This document shows positions 35,072 to 43,478 of a stretch of DNA of 64,000 nt, piece after piece. Position 1 is the stretch's first letter. Every line of letters starts with the position of its first letter. The notes beneath the pieces are model-generated. The model was not told where the DNA came from and ran no database searches. It worked only from the letters and a program-made list of their open reading frames with translations. The stretch lies in the NCBI GenBank assembly GCA_001604275.1, contig LVBD01000037.1, positions 1 to 64,000 on the forward strand, written 5' to 3'. Origin of the DNA: Spirochaetales bacterium Spiro_02 (lineage in GTDB: Bacteria; Spirochaetota; Spirochaetia; Sphaerochaetales; Sphaerochaetaceae). The translations under genes were made by a program, and so were the position numbers.

Positions 35072-36229
35072 TCAGTCCTGCAACATGTCCAGAATCTTCT
35101 GAATTTCTTGCTGCCTGATCGCTTCACGCTGGGAAGCGTAGGTATCGGGGTCCACATAGGAGAATTCACCTGTCTCATCGACGACAGGAACGGACCACCG
35201 GGGAGTCAGCGTGGTGGGCGCCGCAGGCACCTGCACAACAGGCTCCAAGCTGGAAGCAGATTCCTCGACGCTTCCCAAAGCCGTCGAAATGGCAGAAACG
35301 GAAGGAGCGGCTGGAACGGAAGGTTCGTCATCCGCCGGTACCGAGGCGGCGACGGAAGTCGTCACCGTAGGAGCGGTCGGAACCGAGACCGGAGCCGAGA
35401 CAAGCGATTCCGGTGAAACCGCTTCGGACGAAAGCGCCGATACGTCGGATTCCATCGGCGGGGAGACCGATTCCGAAGGCACGACCGAAGTCACTACACC
35501 GACGGGGGCGGCGGGAATCTTGGAGGGAGCGACCGCGCTGTCGGACGCCACCTTGGAAACGAGGGAAGCTTCGAGAGCATCCAGAACCTCGGGCACAATC
35601 AAAGGAACCAGATCCTTGATGATTGCGGCACGATACTCATTGTACATGGTAACCATGTCATCTTCCGTCAGATACTCGAAATGGGGTTTCAATGCATCGG
35701 CGACCACCGGCATATAGGCATCGAGGTTCGCTTCGAGGGAGGCGACGACCTGCGGCACCAACTCGGGAATCAACCTGTCGACCAGCTGGGGGATATACGA
35801 TTCCGCCCGGACGAGCAACTGGGCTTCAAGCCGTTCTGCCAATGTCGCTTCAAGGCTTGGGGCAAGATCGGTCAGCAATTGGGCTTCGAGCTGGGGAAGA
35901 TACCCTTGCGCCCGGGAAACCAGACGAGCCTCAAGCTGATCGAGCAATTCATCGGAAAGCAATGGCAGCAATTCCTGCACCAAGACATCGGTATCCACCG
36001 CGGAGGAGGATGCCAAAGGAACCGTCTGCGTAGAAACTGCGGAGACAGGCTGCTCTTTCAGTCGCTCGGGTTCGGGAATCTCCAGCAACGGCTGACGTTG
36101 CCTGGATCGGGCTGTCTCGAGAAAATCCTCGGAGATATTGCCATACCCGATGATGCACAACCCCGCAAAGCAGAATATCGATACCACTACGGTAATCGTC
36201 AGTACATTCACCAATTTCTGTTTCGTCAT
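35072..36229 (-). CDS. membrane-anchored helical-repeat protein, Ser/Pro/Ala-rich
   Basis: I do not recognise a family. The 385-residue protein (start 36229, GGTAGGG before the ATG) has one N-terminal transmembrane segment (about 8-30). Residues 80-225 are a Leu/Glu/Ala-rich helical region with an internal repeat: DQLEARLVSRAQGYLPQLEA (about 97-116) matches ERLEAQLLVRAESYIPQLVD (about 132-151), and looser copies follow. Residues 230-345 are Ser/Val/Pro/Ala low complexity. A conserved-looking tail, PRWSVPVVDETGEFSYVDPD, ends in a coiled RQQEIQKILDMLQD. The bulk is probably periplasmic. A tether or scaffold in the envelope is possible, but no function is claimed. Confidence 0.75.
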   Translation of the reverse strand: MTKQKLVNVLTITVVVSIFCFAGLCIIGYGNISEDFLETARSRQRQPLLEIPEPERLKEQPVSAVSTQTVPLASSSAVDTDVLVQELLPLLSDELLDQLEARLVSRAQGYLPQLEAQLLTDLAPSLEATLAERLEAQLLVRAESYIPQLVDRLIPELVPQVVASLEANLDAYMPVVADALKPHFEYLTEDDMVTMYNEYRAAIIKDLVPLIVPEVLDALEASLVSKVASDSAVAPSKIPAAPVGVVTSVVPSESVSPPMESDVSALSSEAVSPESLVSAPVSVPTAPTVTTSVAASVPADDEPSVPAAPSVSAISTALGSVEESASSLEPVVQVPAAPTTLTPRWSVPVVDETGEFSYVDPDTYASQREAIRQQEIQKILDMLQD

Positions 36230-36269
36230 AAACCCTACCTTTCGCACTCGGCCAGCTAGCAGTACATAA

Positions 36270-36887
36270 TTATCCCTGCGACAAGGATATCGTTTTGTCC
36301 ATGGTATCACAAAACTCCACGACTTGTCGATGAATTAACGACGGATCCCCATCATTGCGCCAGACAAGCACGATACGTGCGTCTCCAAAGGCATCTGGAT
36401 CAATATCCGCCTGCGCCTGTTCCCGCCGACGAAACATCTGCCACGACACGTGATCGCGCTCCTTCGCCCGTCGATACCGTTCATAGAACGGAGCCTTGAT
36501 GAACACCACTACATCGCACAAACGGTCAAGCCCCATCCGATGCAACAGGGCGGCGTTCAGAACGACCGCCCGTCGCCCGGAAGCCCTGGCAGCCGAAACG
36601 AGACGAGCACACTCCTCCACCATCCATGGATGACTGATCGCTTCTAGCTGCGCAAGGAGTCTGGAATCTGCGAACACGATCGAACCCAACGCTTTCCGAT
36701 CGATCGAGCCATCCGCGGCAAGCAAGCCGGAACCGAACGTCTCGACGATACTATCGGCATTGGCCGCCAACGCGGCATGACCAAGACGGTCGACATCTAT
36801 GACCGTTACGCCCTCCTGGGCGCCGAATTCGTCCGCATACCTATTTTTTCCTGCACATGACCGCCCGGTCAAGCCGATTACCAGCAT
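36270..36887 (-). CDS. coaE: dephospho-CoA kinase
   Basis: This enzyme phosphorylates dephospho-CoA in the last step of CoA synthesis. The 205-residue protein has the family opening VIGLTGRSCAGKN, a DVDRLGHAAL segment matching the usual DxDxxxH substrate motif, SIDRKALGSIVFAD and ISHPWM. The P-loop Ser/Thr after GK is Asn, which is unusual for kinases in general. I recall similar GKN loops in spirochaetal CoaE, but this needs checking. Its ATG overlaps the polA stop (TGATG). Confidence 0.85.
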   Translation of the reverse strand: MLVIGLTGRSCAGKNRYADEFGAQEGVTVIDVDRLGHAALAANADSIVETFGSGLLAADGSIDRKALGSIVFADSRLLAQLEAISHPWMVEECARLVSAARASGRRAVVLNAALLHRMGLDRLCDVVVFIKAPFYERYRRAKERDHVSWQMFRRREQAQADIDPDAFGDARIVLVWRNDGDPSLIHRQVVEFCDTMDKTISLSQG

Positions 36888-39800
36888 CAGTGCATCTCCC
36901 CCCAGCTTCTGCCGAACTCCACGCTCGCCTTCAACGGAACAGACAGTTTCACGGCACGCTCCATCTCTTCTTTGACGAGCGTCCCCATCTTCTCCAGTTC
37001 CTCCTGCGGAACTTCGAAAATCAATTCGTCATGAACCTGCAACAACAGTCTGGAACGGACATGCTCCGTGTGCATCCGCCGTGCGATCCGAAGCATCGCG
37101 AGTTTCATGATATCCGCCGCGGTTCCCTGGATCACGGTATTGACGACGATTCGTTCGGCTCCGGCTTTCTCCGTCTTGTTCGCGCTACGGATCTCCGGCA
37201 CCGCCCGCTCGTGACCGAGCAACGTATGGACCATGCCATGTACCTCGGCGTCGGCACGAACCTTACCGACGAAATCCCGCACTCCGCTATAGCGGGCGAA
37301 ATACGCGTCGATGAACGCTTGCGCCTCGGATCGCTTGATCTTCAGTTCATTGGCAAGTCGGAACGCCGACATGCCGTACATCACCCCGAAGTTGATCGTC
37401 TTGGCGATTCTTCGCTGATCAGCCGTCACTTCCTCGCTCGGAACGCCGAAAATCAAGGAAGCGGTATGCCGATGGACATCGACGCCAGCAAGGAACGCGG
37501 CTTTCAGTCCCGGATCGTCCGCCATATGGGCCAGCACAACCAGTTCGATCTGCGAGTAGTCCGCGGAAAGGAATTTACAGCCGTCCGCAGGAATGAACGC
37601 ACCCCTGATCCGACGACCGTCGTCGCTCCGTACCGGTATATTCTGCAGATTCGGATTACGGCAGGACAATCGCCCCGTAGCGGTCCCGGTCTGGACGAAT
37701 GTAGGATGGATGCGCCCGGTAGCCGGATCGATCAGCGAAGGCAACGTGTCTATATACGTGTTCTTCAGCTTGGAAAGCGCCCGATGCTGCAGGATCAAAG
37801 CTGGCACTGGATCAAGATCGGCAAGACTTTCCAACGTATCTGTGGCGGTCGAGAATCCGGTTCGCGTCTTTTTTCCGGTAGGCAGATTCCGTTCGACAAA
37901 CAGAACCTGCTGCAGTTGCTGGGGTGAGCTGATGTTGAACTCGTGTCCGCAAAGCGCGAATATCTCTTTCTGGATCTCATCCAGCCGCCCCGAAATCTCT
38001 GTTCCGAACTGTCCGAGTCGATCCGCATCAAGCCGCACGCCTGCCAATTCCATATCCGCAAGAATCGTCAGTAACGGCATTTCAAGGTCTGAAAGCAACT
38101 TCAGCATTCCGCGCGCTTCGAGCTCTTTCCGGAACAAACGGTATAGTCGCCAGGTTACGTCGGAATCCTCCGCCCCATACCGGGTGGCCAAATCGACGGG
38201 AACATCGGAAAACAACTTGCCGTCCGGAACGACATCGGTGTAGTGGATGGTTTTGTAATGGAGATGGATCTCCGCCAACGCATCCATGCCGTACGACATT
38301 CTCGTGCTGTCGAGCAGCCATGCGGCGATCATCGTATCAAAAACTATCTTTACAGGCCGCACACCCCACCGGCACAGAACCTTGTAGTCGTACTTGATGT
38401 TCTGTCCAACCAGCGCGAGACGTCCCGATTCAAGGTACGAACGCAGGATTCGACGAACCGGTTCGTCATCCAGTACCCGAACTCCCCCTGCTACCAACGG
38501 AACATACCAGGCCTGCTTCTCACGATTCGTAAAGGAAAAACCGACGGGAACCGCCTCCATCGTCTCGATACTCGTCGTTTCAAGGTCGAAAGCCATGATT
38601 CCGCCTTCGTTCTCCATTCGGGAAAGCAAGGCCTCCAGATCGTCCAGCGTTTCGACGGAAACATAGGAACATGCACAGGAGCGATGATCCTCAAGCATTG
38701 AAGGCTCGATATCGACGGAAGCGGCATCGGCTTCGTTCGATTTTTGATCGATGGCCTTAGCAGGCATGATTGGGCTCTCTTTCCTATTGATGATCACATC
38801 AGCGTCCATCATTTTCCGAATTCCAGCGACAAGACTCTTTGCATTGGCCTGCTCCAGCAGCGGAATCGCCCGTTCGTAATGGACTGTCCGCACCAGGAAT
38901 TCCGGCGTATCGAACGAATCGACCTGGAACATGTCGCTTCGCAGCGCAACGAGATCCTTGCTCAGTTTCGCATGCTCCCTGCCCTCCTCGAGCTTGGAGC
39001 GAAGTCCTTTCGAACATTCGTCAAGGTGCGCATAGATCCCCTCCAGATCCCCATATTCCTGCAACAGCTTGACGGCGCCCTTCTCGCCGATTCCGGTAAC
39101 GCCCGGCACGTTGTCGGAACTATCGCCAAGCAGCGACAGATAGTCCACGATCTGAGAGGCGGTGATGCCGAATTCCGACTTCACCTCCTGCTCTCCGAAC
39201 AGTCGATACGCGCTTTCCCCTTTTTTCGGAGGCCGCAGAGCAAACGTATGGGAATCGACCAACTGGAGCAGATCCTTGTCGCCTGTGACCATGATGCTGT
39301 CGATGCCGAACCGCTGTGCGCTCTTCGTCAACGTGGCTATGATATCGTCGGCTTCCACCCCCTGGATGCTGATCTGAGGAATCCCCAAGGCTTCCAGAAT
39401 CTCGACGATCCGAGGCACCTGCTCGTGCAGATCTTCCGGCGCCTTGTCACGATTGGCCTTATATGGAGCGTACATATCATGACGGAATGTCGGCCCCTTG
39501 GAATCCATCGCCACGACCAGATAGTCCGGACGATACTCCCGAAGCAGCATCAGCAACGTGTTGAAGAATCCGAACAACGCAGAGACATTCTTCCCTTCTC
39601 CATCGCGAAGCGGTCTGTTGATGAATGCGAAATACGAACGGTAGATCAACCCATACCCATCAATGATGTAGAGACGTTTCGATTCTTCCGTACGGCTCTC
39701 CGGAGAATACGGCGGGGACGACGGTGCAGGGGAAGATTGTTCTGACTGGGGCCGTGCAACGGAAGCCTCCTTGCGAAGTGCGTTGTCAGCCTCCGCTCGG

Positions 39801-39895
39801 GGCATCCCGGCAGAAACCGTTGAATCCGCTTCCGACTGCGGGTCCTGTGCGTAGTCTTGCTCCGAGAACAACTCGAAATCTTTCTGTCTATTCAT
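36887..39895 (-). CDS. polA: DNA polymerase I
   Basis: This repair and Okazaki-fragment polymerase has all three domains: 5'-3' exonuclease (RLYIIDGYGLIYRSYFAF, GVEADDIIATL, VTGDKDLLQLVD), 3'-5' exonuclease with the catalytic MAFDLETTS, and polymerase with motif A FLSADYSQIELVVLAH, motif B RRIAKTINFGVMYGMS and motif C LLQVHDELIFEVP. The start at 39895 has GGAGG eight bases upstream; the earlier ATG at 39910 overlaps that SD. This gives 1002 residues including a 74-residue acidic, Ser/Pro-rich N-terminal extension absent from ordinary PolA. coaE overlaps downstream. Confidence 0.96.
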   Translation of the reverse strand: MNRQKDFELFSEQDYAQDPQSEADSTVSAGMPRAEADNALRKEASVARPQSEQSSPAPSSPPYSPESRTEESKRLYIIDGYGLIYRSYFAFINRPLRDGEGKNVSALFGFFNTLLMLLREYRPDYLVVAMDSKGPTFRHDMYAPYKANRDKAPEDLHEQVPRIVEILEALGIPQISIQGVEADDIIATLTKSAQRFGIDSIMVTGDKDLLQLVDSHTFALRPPKKGESAYRLFGEQEVKSEFGITASQIVDYLSLLGDSSDNVPGVTGIGEKGAVKLLQEYGDLEGIYAHLDECSKGLRSKLEEGREHAKLSKDLVALRSDMFQVDSFDTPEFLVRTVHYERAIPLLEQANAKSLVAGIRKMMDADVIINRKESPIMPAKAIDQKSNEADAASVDIEPSMLEDHRSCACSYVSVETLDDLEALLSRMENEGGIMAFDLETTSIETMEAVPVGFSFTNREKQAWYVPLVAGGVRVLDDEPVRRILRSYLESGRLALVGQNIKYDYKVLCRWGVRPVKIVFDTMIAAWLLDSTRMSYGMDALAEIHLHYKTIHYTDVVPDGKLFSDVPVDLATRYGAEDSDVTWRLYRLFRKELEARGMLKLLSDLEMPLLTILADMELAGVRLDADRLGQFGTEISGRLDEIQKEIFALCGHEFNISSPQQLQQVLFVERNLPTGKKTRTGFSTATDTLESLADLDPVPALILQHRALSKLKNTYIDTLPSLIDPATGRIHPTFVQTGTATGRLSCRNPNLQNIPVRSDDGRRIRGAFIPADGCKFLSADYSQIELVVLAHMADDPGLKAAFLAGVDVHRHTASLIFGVPSEEVTADQRRIAKTINFGVMYGMSAFRLANELKIKRSEAQAFIDAYFARYSGVRDFVGKVRADAEVHGMVHTLLGHERAVPEIRSANKTEKAGAERIVVNTVIQGTAADIMKLAMLRIARRMHTEHVRSRLLLQVHDELIFEVPQEELEKMGTLVKEEMERAVKLSVPLKASVEFGRSWGEMH

Positions 39896-39923
39896 CCAGA
39901 TATCCTCCATCCCTGTGAAGGGG

Positions 39924-40694
39924 CTACCCTATGGCACGCACATGTAGCGTATCGTAGGCGACATGGACCGAATCCGGCAATGACGCCTCCAGCGTCCCGT
40001 GTAGCTCGTCATGGCTCAGATGGGTCAGATATGTCTGCCGAGCACCGACCCGAAGCGCAGCCTCGACAGCTTGACCGATGGAAAAATGCGTTGGATGCGG
40101 AGCGCGACGCAATGCACCTATCACCAGGATGTCCAGATCCTCAAGCAACCCCCAGGAAGCTTCGGGGATGCCGCTGCAATCGGTCAGATATGCGAAGGGT
40201 CCGATCCGGTATCCGTTGATCGTCAAATCTCCATGTCGGATCGGAACCGGCTGCACTTCGACTCCGGCGATATCCATCGGTTCGGAACCTTCGAACAGAT
40301 GTGTCTCGACATGGGGAAGCCCCCCGGCGAACTCACACCGTCCGAGCACATAGCCGAATCGATCCGCGATGCAGTCGACCAGACGGCGGTTGCCATAGAC
40401 CGGCAGCGTCGCAACATGGGTAAAGACTCGCAAGTCATCGATCCCGTGAAGATGGTCGGCATGGTCATGCGTATAGAGGACGGCGTCAAGACGCTTGATC
40501 CCCGCACGAATCGCCTGAAGACGGAATTCAGGTCCGGTATCGACGAGGATATCCCGTCCTTCGGTCTGGATCAGGATCGAGGACCGGTACCGTTGGTCAC
40601 GCGGATCGGAGGATGTACATACAGGACAGGAGCAACCGATGACGGGAACACCATGACTGGTTCCCGTTCCTAGGAACGTGACATCCACCGTCAT
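39924..40694 (-). CDS. metallo-beta-lactamase-fold hydrolase, PhnP-like
   Basis: This is a cytosolic metallo-hydrolase of 256 residues. FLGTGTSHGVPVIGCSCPVCTS opens the fold with the Cys pair seen in PhnP-type cyclic phosphodiesterases. The metal box is YTHDHADHLHG, followed by LVIGALRRAPHPTHFSIGQAVE and a late THLSHDEL that supplies the last ligand. The family cleaves cyclic phosphate or nucleotide esters; the substrate is not known here. The ATG at 40694 overlaps the upstream stop by four bases (ATGA) and polA starts 28 bases later. Confidence 0.85.
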   Translation of the reverse strand: MTVDVTFLGTGTSHGVPVIGCSCPVCTSSDPRDQRYRSSILIQTEGRDILVDTGPEFRLQAIRAGIKRLDAVLYTHDHADHLHGIDDLRVFTHVATLPVYGNRRLVDCIADRFGYVLGRCEFAGGLPHVETHLFEGSEPMDIAGVEVQPVPIRHGDLTINGYRIGPFAYLTDCSGIPEASWGLLEDLDILVIGALRRAPHPTHFSIGQAVEAALRVGARQTYLTHLSHDELHGTLEASLPDSVHVAYDTLHVRAIG

Positions 40695-41038
40695 TTCATG
40701 TCTTCCAGCAAATCGGTCACCGCATCCTTGCCCGCAGAAACCGCCTGGGACACCTGTTTGCGAAATTCCGCAGACTTCCATTTATCCTGAAGTTTCTTCT
40801 GCATGTTCTGTATCTCTTTCTGGGAAAGGCCCGCATCCTCCATCCAGGATATCAGATCACTGGACAGTTCCTTGACTTGGGAATTCTCGACGAGCGACAA
40901 GCCGGTGCGCTTCATGCTCCAGCTGATGCCGAAATATTTCTCACTGAACGAAGGTACGAAGAAATAGAGAACGAGAAACAACACGACCGCTATGCCGGTA
41001 GCCGTGAACAATGATCCGAAAAAACCACGCCTCGCCAT
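40691..41038 (-). CDS. small single-pass membrane protein
   Basis: No family is recognised. The 115-residue protein has one N-terminal transmembrane segment (GIAVVLFLVLYFFVP, about 12-26) and then a charged, helical region rich in Lys/Gln/Glu (SQKEIQNMQKKLQDKWKSAEF) that could form a coiled coil. SD AGGAG lies six bases before the ATG at 41038; a frame to 41056 exists but is worse placed. It is the first gene of the leftward group ending with coaE and is coupled to the metallo-hydrolase by an ATGA overlap. Confidence 0.7.
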   Translation of the reverse strand: MARRGFFGSLFTATGIAVVLFLVLYFFVPSFSEKYFGISWSMKRTGLSLVENSQVKELSSDLISWMEDAGLSQKEIQNMQKKLQDKWKSAEFRKQVSQAVSAGKDAVTDLLEDMK

Positions 41039-41189
41039 ATCATGCTCCTGATACAAGATGTTCGGATTCTACCACAATTTACGGCTTGGGGCTAGGAGCG
41101 CAATGCACTGGTGGACATGACGTCCGCAGAAACCAGCAAACGAGGCTCCTGCCGGTTATCGCCTGCACGACGAAACTTCGATCATCGAT

Positions 41190-41220
41190 AAAAAAAGTGC
41201 GGAAAGCGAACCTTCCGCAC
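41190..41220 (-). terminator. terminator of the beta-barrel gene cluster
   Basis: GTGCGGAA (41197-41204) pairs with TTCCGCAC (41213-41220). Read leftward the hairpin is followed by seven T, about 50 bases after the stop of the last beta-barrel gene. Confidence 0.88.
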
Positions 41221-41273
41221 AAAACGAACCGTACATATGCACTTGTGGTTCCGGAACTTCCGGGCGCCGTATC

Positions 41274-41876
41274 CTAGAAGAAGGAGTACAACAGCGACAC
41301 TCCCATCCTTCCCCGGCTCCAATCCGACGGAATCAGTGCCTCGACCTGTGGATCGTTGAACGTGAATTCAGTGGGAATCTGGTAGTTCACTCCCAGCATG
41401 ATCGAACCGAGGAGGAAATCCGCAGTCGCCCGATAGGTCATCGGAGATTGCATGAACGCATCGCCGAAACCTTCGATATCGCCGACTTCCGTACCTCCAA
41501 TGACGAACTTGCCATCGGAGATATTCCACGTTACGTTCGGCCCCATGCCGACGCCAAGACGAATCACGTTCAGCAGGTCGAACGACAGTCCGCCGGTGAG
41601 CAGTCCGGAAATCATATCGGATCCACCGACCTTGGAATACGATCCCAAAGCATCGACCTCGAAGATCAACACTTTCAGCCTCATGTCTCCGCCGAACGAC
41701 CAATTGTCGATATTTCCGATCTCCGACCAGTCCCCGGTCCAGGAACCTTCGTCGGAGAGAACGCTTTGTCCGAACTGAGCATTGGCGCCGAGGCTGATAT
41801 CGAACAGCTGTGCGAATGCGAAAGAAGGGACAAGCATGACAAACGCTATCAGAACGATGACAATCTTCTTTTTCAT
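41274..41876 (-). CDS. outer-membrane beta-barrel protein, paralogue 1
   Basis: This is a secreted protein of 200 residues with a clear signal peptide (MKKKIVIVLIAFVMLVPSFAFA then QLFDIS). The mature part alternates hydrophobic and polar residues, and the last strand ends RMGVSLLYSFF with a terminal Phe, the usual barrel-assembly signal. Shared features with the next two genes include NWSFGGDMRLKVLIFEVDALG and TYRATADFLLGSIMLGVNY. SD AAGGAG precedes the ATG at 41876. Pore, adhesin or structural roles cannot be separated by sequence. Confidence 0.75.
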   Translation of the reverse strand: MKKKIVIVLIAFVMLVPSFAFAQLFDISLGANAQFGQSVLSDEGSWTGDWSEIGNIDNWSFGGDMRLKVLIFEVDALGSYSKVGGSDMISGLLTGGLSFDLLNVIRLGVGMGPNVTWNISDGKFVIGGTEVGDIEGFGDAFMQSPMTYRATADFLLGSIMLGVNYQIPTEFTFNDPQVEALIPSDWSRGRMGVSLLYSFF

Positions 41877-42018
41877 ATAGTTCTCCTTGAACATATCTTT
41901 TACTACCCTGTTCTTACAGTCAAGCTCCAATATCCTGAAAATGCAATAAAAGAAAGCGAATCACCCCGTTTTTTCCATGAAACGGACGACAACCCTGCGT
42001 CGAAAAGCCAGCGGTCCG

Positions 42019-42636
42019 CTACAGCAATGTATAGAGAACGGAAACGCCGATCTTTCCCTTGCCGAAGTCCGCCGGAACAAGCCCCTCCCAGGAAGGTGCG
42101 GCGAAAGACCAGGAGGAAGCCAGCGTGTAGTTCGCCCCGACCATGATAGAACCGAGCATGAAGTCCGCTGTCAACCGATAGGTCAACGGTGCATGCCGGA
42201 AGCTTTCCCCGACGTTCTCGGCCGTGACCAGGGACCCGTTAGCATCGACGACCTGCAACTCTCCATTCTGGAAAATGAAGTCCATGCTCGGCCCGATGCC
42301 GATCCCAAGCCTGACGAAATCATAGACGTCCAGGACGACGCCCGCGGTACCCAGCACGGAAATGGTATGGACGGCATCGTCGGACGGCTGCGAATAATTA
42401 TAGATGCCGACCAAGTCGACGCCGAACAGGGCGAGCCGGTTGCGAACATCAAGACCGAACGACCAATTGTCGATCTTCATCAAGTCCTCTTTCGCAGATT
42501 CCCAATCGCTGTAGTTCGGAACGGGCTGCCATTGCGCCGTCGCACCGATGCTCAGGTCGTACATGCCATCGGCTGCGAACAGTGTCGCGGGAATCAGCAG
42601 CACCATGACGATGCAGACAATCAAACTTTTTTTCAT
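42019..42636 (-). CDS. outer-membrane beta-barrel protein, paralogue 2
   Basis: This 205-residue protein closely parallels paralogue 1: signal peptide MKKSLIVCIVMVLLIPATLFA, DNWSFGLDVRNRLALFGVDLVG, a TYRLTADFMLGSIMVGANY strand pair, and the C-terminal strand KIGVSVLYTLL. The start at 42636 has GGAGT as SD. A 142-base gap separates it from paralogue 1 and 54 bases separate it from paralogue 3. The three probably arose by tandem duplication. Confidence 0.75.
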   Translation of the reverse strand: MKKSLIVCIVMVLLIPATLFAADGMYDLSIGATAQWQPVPNYSDWESAKEDLMKIDNWSFGLDVRNRLALFGVDLVGIYNYSQPSDDAVHTISVLGTAGVVLDVYDFVRLGIGIGPSMDFIFQNGELQVVDANGSLVTAENVGESFRHAPLTYRLTADFMLGSIMVGANYTLASSWSFAAPSWEGLVPADFGKGKIGVSVLYTLL

Positions 42637-42690
42637 AGTATCACTCCTCATCCGGTATCATCGGCCGATATGAACTCCGACCGAACCATG

Positions 42691-43353
42691 TTAGAACAAC
42701 GATAGCGAAATGCCGACTCCGAACGAGCCAGTCTCCTGTTGGAACAACCGCGCCCAGCCACCAGTCGCATCGAAGCCCTCGATCGTCGCTTTCGTTTCCA
42801 TCAGGTAGAATGCTCCTACCCCGAACGGTCCGATGGTCAGATCCAGACCGACACGGACATGGAACGGGGATTTTCTCAGGATATCGACGACTTCCAGTTC
42901 GGAAACCGGGGTCGTGACGTATCCCCCGTTCCCATCGGGAAACGCGCAATATACGTCGCCGGAATCCGGCAACATCATCCGAACACCCATTCCGGCGCCG
43001 ACTTCCAGGTCGAGGTAATCGTTGATGATTGGCAGACTGACTCCAAACGTACCAAGAACCCTGACGCCGCTGATCGAAGTATCGGAAGACTCCGACTCCG
43101 CTTCGGCGCCAAGCTGGGTGGAAAATACGGAGGCGGACAGACGGAGCACCGAAACCCTCATGGACAATTCTCCGCCGAAATCCCAGTTCTCCCCGTCGCC
43201 GAAACCCGAGAAAACACCATCGGAACCGTCGCTCCCGCTCGGTTCCACATACATTCCGGTAAACCCGAACCTCAGTCCGAACAGACTTCGAGCTCCCAGC
43301 AAAGCGGGAACCAACACCAGCAATATTGTCGTCAGCACGGCTGCTCTTTTCAT
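42691..43353 (-). CDS. outer-membrane beta-barrel protein, paralogue 3
   Basis: This is the most divergent of the three paralogues, 220 residues. It has a signal peptide MKRAAVLTTILLVLVPALLGA, ENWDFGGELSMRVSVLRLSASV at the matching position, PFHVRVGLDLTIGPFGVGAFY, and a final strand SFGVGISLSLF ending in Phe. The region encoding residues 25-45 is rich in Gly/Ser/Asp, as expected of an exposed loop. It is the first gene of the leftward trio; the 125 bases upstream contain a TATAAT near 43425 but no good -35. Confidence 0.7.
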   Translation of the reverse strand: MKRAAVLTTILLVLVPALLGARSLFGLRFGFTGMYVEPSGSDGSDGVFSGFGDGENWDFGGELSMRVSVLRLSASVFSTQLGAEAESESSDTSISGVRVLGTFGVSLPIINDYLDLEVGAGMGVRMMLPDSGDVYCAFPDGNGGYVTTPVSELEVVDILRKSPFHVRVGLDLTIGPFGVGAFYLMETKATIEGFDATGGWARLFQQETGSFGVGISLSLF

Positions 43354-43478
43354 CTGGACACACTTTCCCCGTGATTACCGGACACCTCCCCGGAAACCAC
43401 ATAATTCATATTGTAATTATATAACAACTGAATAAGCTGAACGATACATCAAAAACGCAGCTTCGTCACAAAGCCGGA

